DNA from: Ignavibacteriae bacterium HGW-Ignavibacteriae-1
GTDB taxonomy: Bacteria; Bacteroidota; Ignavibacteria; Kapaibacteriales; UBA2268
Assembly (NCBI GenBank): GCA_002839825.1
Contig: PGYU01000001.1
Span: forward strand, 124,001 to 188,000
Direction of reading: 5' to 3'
DNA: 64,000 bases
In this document: piece by piece, positions 44,723 through 55,337 of the stretch
How the letters are laid out: every line of letters starts with the position of its first letter
Numbering within the stretch: position 1 is the first letter of the stretch
The notes under the pieces: model-generated
The model's database searches: none
Seen by the model: only the letters and a program-made list of their open reading frames with translations
Told to the model about the DNA's origin: nothing
Program-made: the position numbers and the translations under genes

Positions 44723-45133
44723 ATGAAATATTTACTTTTAATCATGTTGGTTCTTGCTTTTGTATTTTCCGGTTGCGAACAAAACTCAACCAAATGGCAA
44801 GATAACAACGACAGACCGTCAATAGCTATTAGTGTTGATTTGGACGACGACGAAGAAGAAGTTAACCCTTGCTCGACTGATAACGAACAATGGAATGCGT
44901 TCTTAGCTGAAGTTGAAGCTGCTCTTGGTATAGATTTGAGTGACGTTATTGTGAACGATGAACCAATTAGCTGCTCTATTTTAGCATGTCTCGATGAAAA
45001 TTACAACAATCATGGCAAATTTGTCAGCTGTATTGCTCACTTGACAAATGATATGGTAAAAGCGGGAATTATCACCGGAACACAAAAAGGTGTAATTCAA
45101 AGTATCGCAGGTGCTTCTGAAATTGGCAAATAA
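44723..45133 (+). CDS. Small acidic lipoprotein
   Basis: A 136-residue protein with a type II signal: hydrophobic stretch 2-16, then FSGC with Cys18. The mature part is acidic (DLDDDEEEVNPC near 46-56) and has four further cysteines (about residues 56, 91, 96 and 108), which could form disulfides outside the cytoplasm. No domain is recognised. It has its own -7 box and AAGGTG ribosome-binding site, and is followed by a strong hairpin terminator, so it is a single-gene unit. Function unknown. Confidence 0.75.
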   Translation: MKYLLLIMLVLAFVFSGCEQNSTKWQDNNDRPSIAISVDLDDDEEEVNPCSTDNEQWNAFLAEVEAALGIDLSDVIVNDEPISCSILACLDENYNNHGKFVSCIAHLTNDMVKAGIITGTQKGVIQSIAGASEIGK

Positions 45134-45180
45134 GCCCATAATTGAAGCAAAAGCAAAACTAATAAACTGCTTATTTAACG

Positions 45181-45222
45181 AAAAAGTGTCATTCCGAGAA
45201 ATTGAAATGACACTTTTTTTTT
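45181..45222. terminator. Bidirectional rho-independent terminator
   Basis: AAAAAGTGTCATT (45181-45193) and AATGACACTTTTT (45206-45218) are perfect 13-base inverted arms around a 12-base loop (CCGAGAAATTGA), with an A tract on the left and a run of T on the right (to 45222). It lies between the lipoprotein gene and the convergent dehydrogenase gene and should serve both strands. Confidence 0.9.
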
Positions 45223-45237
45223 GTCTAAATGTGAGAT

Positions 45238-46356
45238 TTAGATGCGATCAGCAATAGCATGAGCCATTTCTAATGTAGTTGCATTGCCACCCATATCATA
45301 AGTCCGAACTTTCCCTTCTTCGACTACTTGTGCGACAGCTTTTTCGACTTTGGATGCCATATCCTTCTCGCCTAACCAATCAAGCATTAATTTTGCCGCT
45401 AAAATAGTAGCAATAGGGTTCACTTTATACTGTCCTGCATATTTTGGAGCCGAACCGTGAGTTGGCTCGAATACTGCTAACTTTTTCCCGATATTTCCCG
45501 AACATGCAAAGCCTAATCCGCCTACCATTTGAGCACACAAATCGGAAATTATGTCACCGTAAAGATTGGGTGCAACGAGCACATCATATCTTTCGGGATT
45601 TTTTAGCAACCACATAGTCAATGCGTCTATGTTGCCTTCGTCAAATTGAATTTCAGGGTATTCCGCTGCGATTTTTTTTCCGATTTCCAAGAACATTCCG
45701 TCGGTTGCCCGAACCACATTTGCTTTGTGAACGATAGTTACTTTTTTTCGTCCGTGTTCTTTTGCAAATTCAAAGGCTGTTCTGATTATTTTTTCGCAAC
45801 CCAGTTTAGTGTTGATTTTACATGAAATTGCGTAATCGTCGCCATCCAAATGGGCAAAAGCCGAAAATGGTTTGCTCAACTTTTGTAAAGTCTCTGAAAG
45901 TTCTTTCGGTACAGGGCTGAATTCAACGCCGGCATACAAATCTTCTGTGTTTTCGCGGAATACAACAATATCAATGTCATCTTTGAAATTCAGTGGATTG
46001 CCTTTGTATGCTTTAGTTGGGCGGAAGCAATTAAACAGGTCGAAAGTTTGTCTCATGCGGACTATCGGCGACCTATAAACCAATCCTGTGTTGCGTAATT
46101 CGGGAACTAATTCATGTTCAGCTTCTTTGACCGGTTTCGATGTGATTGCTCCAAACATTGCAGCATCTACATTTCCGAGCAAATCAATTGTACGTTTGGG
46201 TAACGCATCTCCTTCGGAACACCAAAATTCCCAGCCAATATCACCGTGGATATACTCAGCAGGAAAATTCAATTTGTCTAAGACAATTTTTGTGGCTTCT
46301 AACACTTCTATACCGATACCATCGCCCGGTAACCATGCTATTTTGTAAGTTTTCAT
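45238..46356 (-). CDS. Isocitrate/isopropylmalate-type dehydrogenase
   Basis: A 372-residue member of the isocitrate/isopropylmalate dehydrogenase family, which decarboxylates a hydroxy-dicarboxylate using NAD(P). Elements visible: GDGIGIEVLEA at the start, YRSPIVRMRQTFDLF with substrate arginines, FRENTEDLYAGVE, HKANVVRATDGMFLE and GDIISDLCAQMVGGLG for the metal-binding aspartates, and EPTHGSAPKYAGQ. The NTEDLYAGVE and HKANVVRATDG stretches favour NAD-type isocitrate dehydrogenase, but homoisocitrate or isopropylmalate activity cannot be excluded. No leu genes are near. It is convergent to the lipoprotein gene. Confidence 0.85.
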   Translation of the reverse strand: MKTYKIAWLPGDGIGIEVLEATKIVLDKLNFPAEYIHGDIGWEFWCSEGDALPKRTIDLLGNVDAAMFGAITSKPVKEAEHELVPELRNTGLVYRSPIVRMRQTFDLFNCFRPTKAYKGNPLNFKDDIDIVVFRENTEDLYAGVEFSPVPKELSETLQKLSKPFSAFAHLDGDDYAISCKINTKLGCEKIIRTAFEFAKEHGRKKVTIVHKANVVRATDGMFLEIGKKIAAEYPEIQFDEGNIDALTMWLLKNPERYDVLVAPNLYGDIISDLCAQMVGGLGFACSGNIGKKLAVFEPTHGSAPKYAGQYKVNPIATILAAKLMLDWLGEKDMASKVEKAVAQVVEEGKVRTYDMGGNATTLEMAHAIADRI

Positions 46357-46520
46357 CTTACTACTCCATTTTTCAAATTATAATAAAACTTTTTCGTAAA
46401 TTGCATAAAATGCAAGTGCAATATATCGGTTTATTTTTGGATAGTAAAGTGAAATCGTATCAGTAGTAAGCAGTTTAGCATTTTAGAATATGAATTTTTG
46501 TTCAAATAAACACTAATCAA

Positions 46521-47315
46521 ATGTCGAAATTATCATTTTTAATCGCTTTTTTGTCCATTGTGTCTTTTGTCCAAGTTCAGTCACAATATTACGAGATTCA
46601 TTGCAAACATTTTATCTATGGCTATCCGGTCGGGTCGTCAATTACAAATGATTTAATTATCCGAGATTCTTACGCACTCAGTAGTAACGATTCAACAAAA
46701 TTTGCCGATTGGGTGTGCTATTATCTTGATTCGGCTACAATGAGCGGCAATGTTTCAACTTCGCGGGTTTGGAAAGCCGACCCTTGGCTCGATGATGATG
46801 AAACGCTCGAACCTGATGATTACAAGGGTGCGAATGCAGCATTGAAAACTGATAGGGGACACCAAGCTCCATTGGCAAATTTCAAGGGCAATCGTGATTG
46901 GCATACTACTAATTATTTGTCTAATATTACCCCCCAAAATTCAAAGTTGAATCAAGGTGTTTGGAAAAATCTTGAAGAATTGGAAAGAAGAATTGTCGCA
47001 GATTTTAAAGAAATCTATGTCATGACCGGACCGCTTTACGAGCGATATATGCCCCGATTACCATATGCTGATGAACAGCACATTATCCCAAGTGGTTATT
47101 GGAAAATCATAACAAGTTTTGATTCAAAAAATAATTTATTAGTGGCGGCTTTTATATTCGACCAAACAAATAATCTATCACAAAATTTAGCTGATCACTG
47201 TGTAAGTGTCCGTGAAATTGAAGCTCGTTCGGGATTGGATTTTTATAATCTATTGGAGTATCATTTGCAAGAAATGATTGAGAACCCAAATAATTGCGAT
47301 TGGATATTAAGGTGA
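46521..47315 (+). CDS. Secreted DNA/RNA non-specific endonuclease
   Basis: A 264-residue exported protein with a signal peptide (about 1-20). The catalytic motif of the beta-beta-alpha-Me nuclease family is DRGHQAP (H114) within KTDRGHQAPLAN, and the Mg-binding asparagine sits in SNITPQNSKLNQGVWKNLE (N140 region). The layout is that of NucA/Serratia nuclease, used for nutrient scavenging or competition. It lies between two minus-strand genes and is convergent with the TamB gene, with a single base between the stops. Confidence 0.92.
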   Translation: MSKLSFLIAFLSIVSFVQVQSQYYEIHCKHFIYGYPVGSSITNDLIIRDSYALSSNDSTKFADWVCYYLDSATMSGNVSTSRVWKADPWLDDDETLEPDDYKGANAALKTDRGHQAPLANFKGNRDWHTTNYLSNITPQNSKLNQGVWKNLEELERRIVADFKEIYVMTGPLYERYMPRLPYADEQHIIPSGYWKIITSFDSKNNLLVAAFIFDQTNNLSQNLADHCVSVREIEARSGLDFYNLLEYHLQEMIENPNNCDWILR

Positions 47316-47316
47316 T

Positions 47317-50300
47317 TTACCAACTATTTCCAAACTTGATTTTGACTTCCCAGTTTTTGGCATCTTGAGTAATTATGGTAGTGTTTTGCGTCGTAGCTTT
47401 GGTTACTTGGAGCACAAAATTTGACCAAAATGGATTGGATAGAAATTCGGAAGCGGGAATATCAATCGAAATTTCATTATTTGCAGATAAATCCGCAATA
47501 GTTCCGCCAATAGTCCAACTAATGCCGCCGAGAATTTGCCCTGAAATTCGCAAATTTGCTTGTTCGAAACTCGCAGCGTTACCTGCAAAATCAAGCTCGG
47601 CACTTTGGATTACTCCGGTAGTCATGAGCATTTCGGTCAGAGCCTTGTTTGCGAAATTTGTAAAACTCGAAGTCATTCCCTCAGTCAGCAAGTCGTTAGA
47701 AGCGGCATCAGTACCGGTCTTAGTCCGTCCCATTACAAGTAGAAACAAAGCATTCTCATTGATTTGTTCCTCCGAACCTGTGGCTTCCACACCTTCAACA
47801 AAATATGTAAATTTGATAACAGGCAATTCTTTCGTTCCGGTAATTTTCATCCGTACCTCAAATCGGCGGTTATCACCATCTTCAATCATAGTTCCTGTAT
47901 GTGATGCTTCCAAATTGAGCGATGGATTTTCAATCGTACCTGTAGGGAATTGTATTGAACCTGATGTTCTGAATTGTTTGAAGAACTTTAAGGTCGAATT
48001 CTCTTTTACAATAATGTCGCCATATAGTCTTGCTTCATCCGAGTCTCTATTCTTTTGATATATTAATTGAGTATTTCGGTCACTAGTTCCAACTTCGGCA
48101 TACAATTCGCCCAGCATATTCATATCCATGAGTACAGTAAATTGCCCCAAGATTTTAATTCGCAAATCATAATTGATTAAATCAGCCATGCTTCGTTCGG
48201 AAATAGAACCGATTCTTTGATAATCGCTCTCTTCTACTTCTAATTCCACAGTATCCGGTCTGGTAATGGTACGAATACGGTGAACGCTATCAATCACTTC
48301 ATATTCCAATTGGGTTCGAACTTTTTGCTTTTTTTCTAACATTGGCATTGACAATTCTGCATATATGACATTTATATCACCGGTCAAACTTGGTCTTTGT
48401 AAAGTTCCCGAGAAATGAATAGGATTTGCGTCTGTCGAAATAATAAAATCACCATACAAATCGGGCATGCTCAACGATGTATTTTCGTTAAGCACGAGCA
48501 ATCTATCGGCAGTTATCGAAACGTCAATCATCGAGGGTTGGAATTGATCGTCTAAATCTATAAATCCTAACACCTCTGCTTTGCCGAGCCTACCAAATCT
48601 GGCATCATAATTCACATTTTGCAACTTCAAATCAACAATCGAAATTCGGGAATTATCTATATAAATCTCAGTAATTGCATTATATTCCATATTTATGGCA
48701 TCTACTCGGAATCTGATTGCTTTGGTCTTGATTTTACCCGAATAAACAGGCTTTACGTGCAAAACGCCACCAAGTTTTAAATTGATATCTGCTCTGCCTC
48801 GTATATCGCTCAAACCGGGTACAAATGGCGATAAAAATTCTAAAGGGAATGATTGCGTCGTAAGCACAATATCACTTTTCTTTTGCCTTTGTTGTTCGCC
48901 GGTTAGTGAATCAAGTCCTATATACATCGGTAAATAATTGATTTGCAAATTCATTAGCTCAATGGGTTCGTCTCCTAATTCATGAAATAATTGAGCCGTT
49001 CCGGTGATATTGTCTTTGTCATGCAGGAAATCACCCTTGAGAGTTCCTATATATTGATTATTAATCGAGATACTGTCGCTATAGAGCTCGGCTTTTATTA
49101 CCGGGCTGAAAACATCATTGTTGATGCTGATTCTCATCGAATCTATATTGAATTTCAAAGTTGATAACTGTTGTCTCATATCCGCAGCAGCAAACATCAT
49201 CATGTCTTGCACAGGAAAATTAAATACATTAATCGTTATATTATCTAAATCATCACCTTTTTTAGCTCCGGAAATTTCAATGCGTTCAGCTTCGCCCCGT
49301 CCGATGACAAACTTTTTTATATCAATTGTGTTTTCGTAAGTTTCAATCACAATTGGTTCTATAGCATGCCAGGAGAATGTGTTTTCGTAAAAGAATTGCA
49401 ATGAATCAATACTAAATCTCAACCTCTCATCGGCTATTGCAATTTTACCACTCGATAATACACCCATATTGCCATTTATTTCGGATAATACCTTAAAGTT
49501 TAAATCTTCCCCATCGAATCTCATATCCGTATTTAACCTGTCAATAGTCATATCACCAATTTTGCTTATGCCATTTTGCCTTGCTTTCAAATTAAAATAC
49601 TCAAATTCAGGAAGTGAATCTTTCAAATTTGACACAAAGCGTCCATCCATTTCAAAATCTCGTAAGTTTATATTTGTTACAGGCAAATTTATGTCTAAAT
49701 AATCAATATTTAAAGTGTCAATAAAAACTGAAAGAGATGAATCTGAGGACATGACCTGCATTTTAACTTCCATTTTCGTGAAGATATTCATGTCTTGAAT
49801 AAATGTATTAATCGGTGAAATATCTTTTACGGAGGCATTAAACGTACCGCTTATAGTGGGGAAAGCCGCGATTTTTTCGATATTAAAAGTTAAAGTAGTA
49901 TCATGAATCTCTCGCAAATCAGGGTCTAATGTCGAAACTTTAGCGTTGATAAACTCACCCAAATAAGCTCCTTGATATGCTAAAACATCAATCAGTTCAC
50001 CCAAATTATATTGTCCTGAAAATCTTGCATCAAAAAAATCGGAGTTCAAAACCAACTCATTGTGGTCTTCGTATTTGTTAATTTCCAAATCAATTCTGAA
50101 TGGCATAAGAGCTCTATCTGTAAATAGAATTTCATCTACTTGGATATTATATTTCCCGGCTAAAGAATCGGGATGAATTCCAATACCTTCAATGGAAGCA
50201 GTTCCGGTTACATGTGTGGGCATAGTTGAGTTTTTCATTAATTTTGAAAAATTCAAGGACGCAAATTTTGCATCTAATTTGTACGAAGGATTATCTATAT

Positions 50301-51915
50301 TTGTCAAATTGACTGAGCCTGTTGCCGTGACATGCATAAAGCTGTCATCGAAAATATCAAATTCACTGAAATCATCACTTGAAATCGAAGAGCGATACAA
50401 ATTCATTGCAAGATTTTCAATTACAATTTGGCTATTTCCATCGGCATTAAATTTCAAAGCGAGGTCTTTAATATCGTTGCCCATGAATTTTGATTGTCCA
50501 AGTTGCACATCTCCCGTTACCCAAATAGTATATATTTCAGTGCCTCTGCCGGTTACTTTTGCGTTGCCGTTCAAATCACTCAAATATTCCGGATTGTTCA
50601 ATACTTTTTCCAAATTTAGCTTTGTAAACTGAACATTGAGGTCATAATTTAAAATCCCTGCGAATTTTACACCGGCACTTCCTTTCACATTTCCAAGATT
50701 TGATTTAAGATTCATATTTGCAAAAACGCTGTCAGCAGTACCTTTCACATACAATTCGTCAAATTGAACTATCCCAAATTGTGGTATTTCGGATAGCACC
50801 AAATCGGGCAACAACTGAATTAAATTTGCTCTTTGAATCATGGAATTGTCTAAATTCAATTCGTAGCCGAAATTATCCGCATCTATCAAACCATACAAAT
50901 TCCCACTTGCATTGATATTGGATTCACCATTGTCATAATACAAACTTGTGATTTTCAGATTGTTCAAATCTCCGGTGGATTCGATATTTATATCCTGTTT
51001 ACCTGTTATTCTTATTGGCAATTCCGAAAAATATTCGATGAATCTTTGGTCAATTTGCTTAACTTCAATGTCAATATCGAAATGTGCCGAATCCAGAACC
51101 GGCTCCTCGGTACTGAATACATTATATTTAGTCATTTTCAAATCACCGTCAATTTTATAATCAGCTGATTTGAAGTCCATATTTTCTATAGATAGTGCAT
51201 CGGGTGAGACATCAGCATCGAATGCAAGATTTTCGAAGGTGAATCCACTAAATAATTCCTTCGCCGACATTGATTTCATTTTCAATCGGAAAGTATTTTC
51301 ATCCAAAATCGTTTCTGCGCGCGCCTCCATATTCAAAGATTCGTATGCCATATGGTTGAAATCAATCTTTTTGCCTGTCTCTTCCGCCAAAGTAGAATCG
51401 TACATCACAAAGAAGGCATTTTCCATGATTAATTTATCAACGCTAATGTGCCAATCGCTTGGAGTGGTGTCAGATGGTGTGTCCGAAGGTTTGGCGATTT
51501 TGTCATAATTCCAAAGGCTGTCCTGCGAATTACGTAGTAGCTTGATAATAGGATTTGTCAACTTGAGGTAATTTACAGAAACTTTGTTCTGGAGCAAAGC
51601 CGATATATCGAATTTCAGATTGATTTCATCTACGTATGCTAATGTATCGCCATCGGTATAAAGCGATGCCGAATATATCGTCAATCCATTCGTTAAACTG
51701 AATCTCAAGTCTTTTGCATGAATTTCGGCTATCAATTCATCATTAACATAACCCAAAATAGTCTTTAAGGCATATGAACGAAAAAACTCGAACTGTGCTA
51801 ATGTGATAATTGTAATAGGCACTATAATTATAAACAACAAAAAAATTAGAATAATCCGCTTCACGTATGTGCCGAATTTGCTTTTTGGTTTTTTATCTAT
51901 GCTTTTATCTGTCAT
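47317..51915 (-). CDS. tamB: TamB-like translocation/assembly protein
   Basis: A 1532-residue protein with one N-terminal helix (about 17-40) and a very long region of repeated beta-strands (AsmA/TamB-like, about 40-1400) such as GNLYGLIDADNFGYELNLDN. The C-terminal part carries the TamB domain, with MGRTKTGTDAASNDLL and a final NWEVKIKFGNSW. TamB proteins span the periplasm and move lipids or assemble outer-membrane proteins with TamA. No TamA-like Omp85 gene is visible. The start is ATG 51915 after an in-frame GTG (51918). It lies a few bases behind the cyclase-family gene. Confidence 0.9.
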   Translation of the reverse strand: MTDKSIDKKPKSKFGTYVKRIILIFLLFIIIVPITIITLAQFEFFRSYALKTILGYVNDELIAEIHAKDLRFSLTNGLTIYSASLYTDGDTLAYVDEINLKFDISALLQNKVSVNYLKLTNPIIKLLRNSQDSLWNYDKIAKPSDTPSDTTPSDWHISVDKLIMENAFFVMYDSTLAEETGKKIDFNHMAYESLNMEARAETILDENTFRLKMKSMSAKELFSGFTFENLAFDADVSPDALSIENMDFKSADYKIDGDLKMTKYNVFSTEEPVLDSAHFDIDIEVKQIDQRFIEYFSELPIRITGKQDINIESTGDLNNLKITSLYYDNGESNINASGNLYGLIDADNFGYELNLDNSMIQRANLIQLLPDLVLSEIPQFGIVQFDELYVKGTADSVFANMNLKSNLGNVKGSAGVKFAGILNYDLNVQFTKLNLEKVLNNPEYLSDLNGNAKVTGRGTEIYTIWVTGDVQLGQSKFMGNDIKDLALKFNADGNSQIVIENLAMNLYRSSISSDDFSEFDIFDDSFMHVTATGSVNLTNIDNPSYKLDAKFASLNFSKLMKNSTMPTHVTGTASIEGIGIHPDSLAGKYNIQVDEILFTDRALMPFRIDLEINKYEDHNELVLNSDFFDARFSGQYNLGELIDVLAYQGAYLGEFINAKVSTLDPDLREIHDTTLTFNIEKIAAFPTISGTFNASVKDISPINTFIQDMNIFTKMEVKMQVMSSDSSLSVFIDTLNIDYLDINLPVTNINLRDFEMDGRFVSNLKDSLPEFEYFNLKARQNGISKIGDMTIDRLNTDMRFDGEDLNFKVLSEINGNMGVLSSGKIAIADERLRFSIDSLQFFYENTFSWHAIEPIVIETYENTIDIKKFVIGRGEAERIEISGAKKGDDLDNITINVFNFPVQDMMMFAAADMRQQLSTLKFNIDSMRISINNDVFSPVIKAELYSDSISINNQYIGTLKGDFLHDKDNITGTAQLFHELGDEPIELMNLQINYLPMYIGLDSLTGEQQRQKKSDIVLTTQSFPLEFLSPFVPGLSDIRGRADINLKLGGVLHVKPVYSGKIKTKAIRFRVDAINMEYNAITEIYIDNSRISIVDLKLQNVNYDARFGRLGKAEVLGFIDLDDQFQPSMIDVSITADRLLVLNENTSLSMPDLYGDFIISTDANPIHFSGTLQRPSLTGDINVIYAELSMPMLEKKQKVRTQLEYEVIDSVHRIRTITRPDTVELEVEESDYQRIGSISERSMADLINYDLRIKILGQFTVLMDMNMLGELYAEVGTSDRNTQLIYQKNRDSDEARLYGDIIVKENSTLKFFKQFRTSGSIQFPTGTIENPSLNLEASHTGTMIEDGDNRRFEVRMKITGTKELPVIKFTYFVEGVEATGSEEQINENALFLLVMGRTKTGTDAASNDLLTEGMTSSFTNFANKALTEMLMTTGVIQSAELDFAGNAASFEQANLRISGQILGGISWTIGGTIADLSANNEISIDIPASEFLSNPFWSNFVLQVTKATTQNTTIITQDAKNWEVKIKFGNSW

Positions 51916-51921
51916 CACTGA

Positions 51922-52641
51922 TTAAGACGTTTCAAAGTAAGATTTATCTATTAAAATCGGTGTCACCGGACTTTCATTCGAATTTTCGATAAATAGTGGC
52001 ATACCCGAAAAATAATAAATGCCTTCGGGAACTTCTGAAAGATTGAGCAATTCGAATATCACAGCTTTTTTAAATATCGTATCGTGAATAGGGCGAGTAG
52101 GCGATTTGGGCTGATAATCAGTTGATTTCCACGTTGTCCCGAATAGATGAAAACCGGGTAAGCTAATCAAATATTCAGCTGCTTCGACATCTAAAACAAG
52201 GATATAATTTTCCGCATGGAAACCGTTTTCATTTTTGTGATAATTTTCTGTTGTAAGTAATATTTTCGGTGGAATTGCTTTCCCCTTGCAAATCTCATTA
52301 ATTTTACTTTCGATTTCACTACGCGATATAATTTTGATATAAGTGTTTTCAATTCCGTCTATCTGAAGGTAATCATCCGGGAATTTGAGCACCAAGGCTT
52401 CACCAAAGAAAAAATGAGGTGAGTTCTCGATGTAACTATGAAGTGGTTTGCCGTCATTATTGGTATGCAATGGCGATTCGGCATGTGTCAGACTATGCGG
52501 CTTGAGTGTATGCTCATCATAATTGACCGGTGGCAAAGTGTTCTCTTGCTTACTGTAGATATTTCTTTTGGAATAGGGAGTACCTTCATTCCAAAATCCT
52601 GACATTTCAGCTTTTATTTTATTTCCGATAACATAAATCAT
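51922..52641 (-). CDS. Cyclase/kynurenine-formamidase-family protein
   Basis: A 239-residue putative metal-dependent hydrolase. The family metal motif HxGTHxDxPxH appears as HSLTHAESPLH (near residue 53), with Leu for Gly and Glu for Asp. It is supported by ADAAEYL-like (DVEAAEYLISLPGFHLFG) and the C-terminal PIHDTIFKKAVIFE-LLNLSEVPEGIYYFSGMPLF pattern, where the GTTWKSTDYQP segment replaces GIDSPSI. Related enzymes are kynurenine formamidase and other cyclases. Substrate unknown. Preferred start ATG 52641; an upstream TTG exists at 52647. It is the first gene before tamB. Confidence 0.7.
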   Translation of the reverse strand: MIYVIGNKIKAEMSGFWNEGTPYSKRNIYSKQENTLPPVNYDEHTLKPHSLTHAESPLHTNNDGKPLHSYIENSPHFFFGEALVLKFPDDYLQIDGIENTYIKIISRSEIESKINEICKGKAIPPKILLTTENYHKNENGFHAENYILVLDVEAAEYLISLPGFHLFGTTWKSTDYQPKSPTRPIHDTIFKKAVIFELLNLSEVPEGIYYFSGMPLFIENSNESPVTPILIDKSYFETS

Positions 52642-52660
52642 AATCAACTAAAATAGTAAA

Positions 52661-52723
52661 TAAAAAAATGCCTCGAAATTATTTTATTACAATTTATGTA
52701 ATTCCAAAAACATTTCGAGGCAT
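52661..52723 (-). terminator. Terminator after gyrA
   Basis: ATGCCTCGAAAT (52668-52679) and ATTTCGAGGCAT (52712-52723) are perfect 12-base inverted arms separated by 32 bases, inside which ATTAC and GTAAT pair further. On the minus strand the hairpin is followed by a T tract (complement of A7 at 52662-52668). It lies 16 bases beyond the gyrA stop, so it should end gyrA transcripts. Confidence 0.85.
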
Positions 52724-52738
52724 AAATCTTAAAATCGC

Positions 52739-55231
52739 TTAAAGCAATTGGTCTTGCTCTGGTATATCAATTATGTTATCATTTAGATGGTCTTGGTCAT
52801 CGTCATGCACGACTGTGATAATATCAGCAATCGAATCGCCCTCGTCCAATCTAATCAATCTAACACCTTGAGTATTTCTGCCAATGGTCCTTATAGCTTT
52901 TATGCTTTGTCTGATTACGATGCCATTGACTGTCATTACGACCAAGTCATCATTATCAACTGCTGGTAAAATACCAACAACTTTTCCGGTCTTAGGAGTG
53001 ACGTTCATCGAAATCACACCTTTCGCTCCACGACGAGTAAGGCGGAAATCTTCAAATTTAGTACGCTTACCATAACCGTTTTCGCTGACTACCATTACTT
53101 GCGCATCTTGGCGTTTGATAATTATCATCGCCACGACTGAATCGCTTTTCGATAATGAAATACCGCGAACACCAGTTGCAGTTCTACCCATCGAACGGAC
53201 ATCAGATTCTCTGAATCTACATGCGATACCGTTTCTGGTACCGATAATAATATCTGCGTTTCCATCGCTGATACCTGCTGTCATCAATTTATCATCATCA
53301 TTCAAACCGATAGCAATGATACCGTTTTGGCGGACATTTGCGAATTTTGATAATTCAGTCTTTTTGATGACACCTTTTTGTGTACACATAATTACGAATT
53401 CATCATCAACGAATTCTTTAACAGGCATCAGAGCGGTAACTTTTTCATTTGCTTCTTTGGCAATCACGTTAGCAAGTGACCTACCTTTTGCTGTACGACT
53501 GCCTTCGGGCAAATCATAAACTTTGATTCGGTAAACTTTGCCTGCATCAGTAAAGAATAGCAAATAATGATGAGTTGATGCTTGGTAGATAAATTCGATA
53601 AAGTCATCATCATAAGTAGTCGAGCCGCTGGCGCCTCTTCCGCCTTTGTTCTGGCGACGGTAGCTGCTCAATGGCGTCCGCTTGATGAATCCTTTGTGCG
53701 AAATCGTCACTATGACGTCTTCATCGGCAATCATATCTTCGATTGTAAATTCCTTGGCATCGCGAACTACTTCGGTTCTACGAGCATCGCCGAATTTTTC
53801 ACGAATTTCGACTAATTCGGTTTTGATGATTTCCATTTGCAAATCATTACTTGCCAAAATTGCTTTTAATTTTTCAATTAACTGAATTAATTCGCGATAT
53901 TCTTTTTCGATTTTGTCTCTTTCAAGTCCTGTCAATCGTTGCAAACGCATATCGAGGATTGCTTTTGCTTGAATTTCGCTCAATCCGAATGTTTGTTGCA
54001 ATCCCATCGAAGCTGTAGCAGCATCGCGTGAAGCACGAATCAATTTGATAACGGCATCAATATTGTCCAATGCAATTTTGAAGCCTTCTAAGATATGAGC
54101 GCGTTTTTCAGCTGTGTCTAATTCAAATTTAGTTCTGCGTATTACAACTTCATTTCTGAACTCAATGAAATATTTCATCATATCACGCAAAGTCAATACA
54201 CGTGGTCTGCCCTTGACAAGCGACAACATGATTGAACCGAAAGTTACTTGCATCTGAGTATGCTTGTACAAATTATTCAGCACTACTTCCGGACTGCCGT
54301 CACGTTTCAAATCTATTACAATTCGCATTCCATCGCGGTCTGACTCGTCATTCAAGCCTGAAATATCTTCCAATACTTTTGAACGAACCAAATCTGCAAT
54401 TTTTTCAATTAAACTTGCTTTATTTACTTGATAGGGGAGTTCGGTTACGATGATTGATTGTCTTGAGCCGGTTTTATTCTCTTCAAAAGCGACTTTGGCT
54501 CTAACTATGATTTTACCTCTACCTGTCCTATAAGTTTCTCTGACACCTTCGTAACCATAGATTATACCGCCCGTCGGGAAATCAGGTGCCGGAACATATT
54601 CCATCAATTCCTCGATAGTTATGTCGCGGTTTTCGATGTATGCAACGAGACCATTAACAATTTCGGTCAGATTGTGAGGCGGAATATTTGTCGCCATACC
54701 AACAGCAATACCACTTGCACCATTGATGAGCAAGGTTGGCAATACAGTCGGGAGCACAGTGGGTTCTTTCAGAGATTCGTCAAAGTTCGGCTGAAAATCA
54801 ACAGTATTTTTATCAATATCCCGAAGAGTTTGATTGGCAATTTGGGCTAATCTTGTTTCGGTGTAACGCATTGCCGCCGGTGGGTCGCCGTCAACAGAGC
54901 CGTAGTTGCCCTGACCGTCAACCAATGGGTACCGCATACTCCAATCTTGGGCAAGCCTTACCATTGCGTCATAAACCGATGAATCGCCGTGCGGGTGGTA
55001 CTTACCAAGCACTTCACCCACAAGTCTTGCGGACTTTTTGTAGGCGCGGTTTGGCAATAATCCTAATTCTTGCATTGCGTACAGAATCCTTCGGTGCACG
55101 GGCTTTAAGCCATCCCTTACGTCAGGTAATGCTCTTGATACTATTACAGACATTGAATAATCAAGGTATGAGCTTTTCATCTCATCTTCTAACAGGGTCT
55201 GTACTATCGTTTCGTAATTCAAATGTGACAT
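52739..55231 (-). CDS. gyrA: DNA gyrase subunit A
   Basis: An 830-residue type II topoisomerase subunit. The catalytic tyrosine is Y123 (MRYTETRLA). The quinolone-resistance region is [14 protein letters not shown] with Ser84 and Asp88, the unsubstituted residues. The N-terminal DNA-binding and breakage domain is followed by the beta-pinwheel C-terminal domain carrying a GyrA box-like [10 protein letters not shown], which distinguishes it from ParC. The end is acidic (DDDQDHLND). It produces negative supercoils with GyrB, which is not in the window. The gene stands alone, about 106 bases after the nuclease-helicase gene end and ending at a strong terminator. Confidence 0.98.
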   Translation of the reverse strand: MSHLNYETIVQTLLEDEMKSSYLDYSMSVIVSRALPDVRDGLKPVHRRILYAMQELGLLPNRAYKKSARLVGEVLGKYHPHGDSSVYDAMVRLAQDWSMRYPLVDGQGNYGSVDGDPPAAMRYTETRLAQIANQTLRDIDKNTVDFQPNFDESLKEPTVLPTVLPTLLINGASGIAVGMATNIPPHNLTEIVNGLVAYIENRDITIEELMEYVPAPDFPTGGIIYGYEGVRETYRTGRGKIIVRAKVAFEENKTGSRQSIIVTELPYQVNKASLIEKIADLVRSKVLEDISGLNDESDRDGMRIVIDLKRDGSPEVVLNNLYKHTQMQVTFGSIMLSLVKGRPRVLTLRDMMKYFIEFRNEVVIRRTKFELDTAEKRAHILEGFKIALDNIDAVIKLIRASRDAATASMGLQQTFGLSEIQAKAILDMRLQRLTGLERDKIEKEYRELIQLIEKLKAILASNDLQMEIIKTELVEIREKFGDARRTEVVRDAKEFTIEDMIADEDVIVTISHKGFIKRTPLSSYRRQNKGGRGASGSTTYDDDFIEFIYQASTHHYLLFFTDAGKVYRIKVYDLPEGSRTAKGRSLANVIAKEANEKVTALMPVKEFVDDEFVIMCTQKGVIKKTELSKFANVRQNGIIAIGLNDDDKLMTAGISDGNADIIIGTRNGIACRFRESDVRSMGRTATGVRGISLSKSDSVVAMIIIKRQDAQVMVVSENGYGKRTKFEDFRLTRRGAKGVISMNVTPKTGKVVGILPAVDNDDLVVMTVNGIVIRQSIKAIRTIGRNTQGVRLIRLDEGDSIADIITVVHDDDQDHLNDNIIDIPEQDQLL

Positions 55232-55278
55232 TTTATGCTGATATATAATTTAATAATAATTGTCCGTATACAAACTCA

Positions 55279-55286
55279 CAAATTTA
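55279..55286 (-). promoter_or_regulatory. -7 promoter box for gyrA
   Basis: On the minus strand TAAATTTG (55286-55279) matches TAnnTTTG about 48 bases before the gyrA ATG. No TTG is found at the usual -33 distance, so this is a weak candidate. Confidence 0.35.
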
Positions 55287-55337
55287 CGCATTTTTAGCGT
55301 CATATCATAAGATTTGTTAAAAAAACTACACTAAAAT

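Noticed and set aside
47375-48058. Long open frame antisense to the tamB gene.
   Set aside because: No motif or signal, and its residues mirror the composition expected from the opposite strand of a beta-rich coding sequence.
54736-55248. Open frame of 170 codons antisense to gyrA.
   Set aside because: Lies wholly opposite a clearly conserved gene and shows no recognisable protein features.
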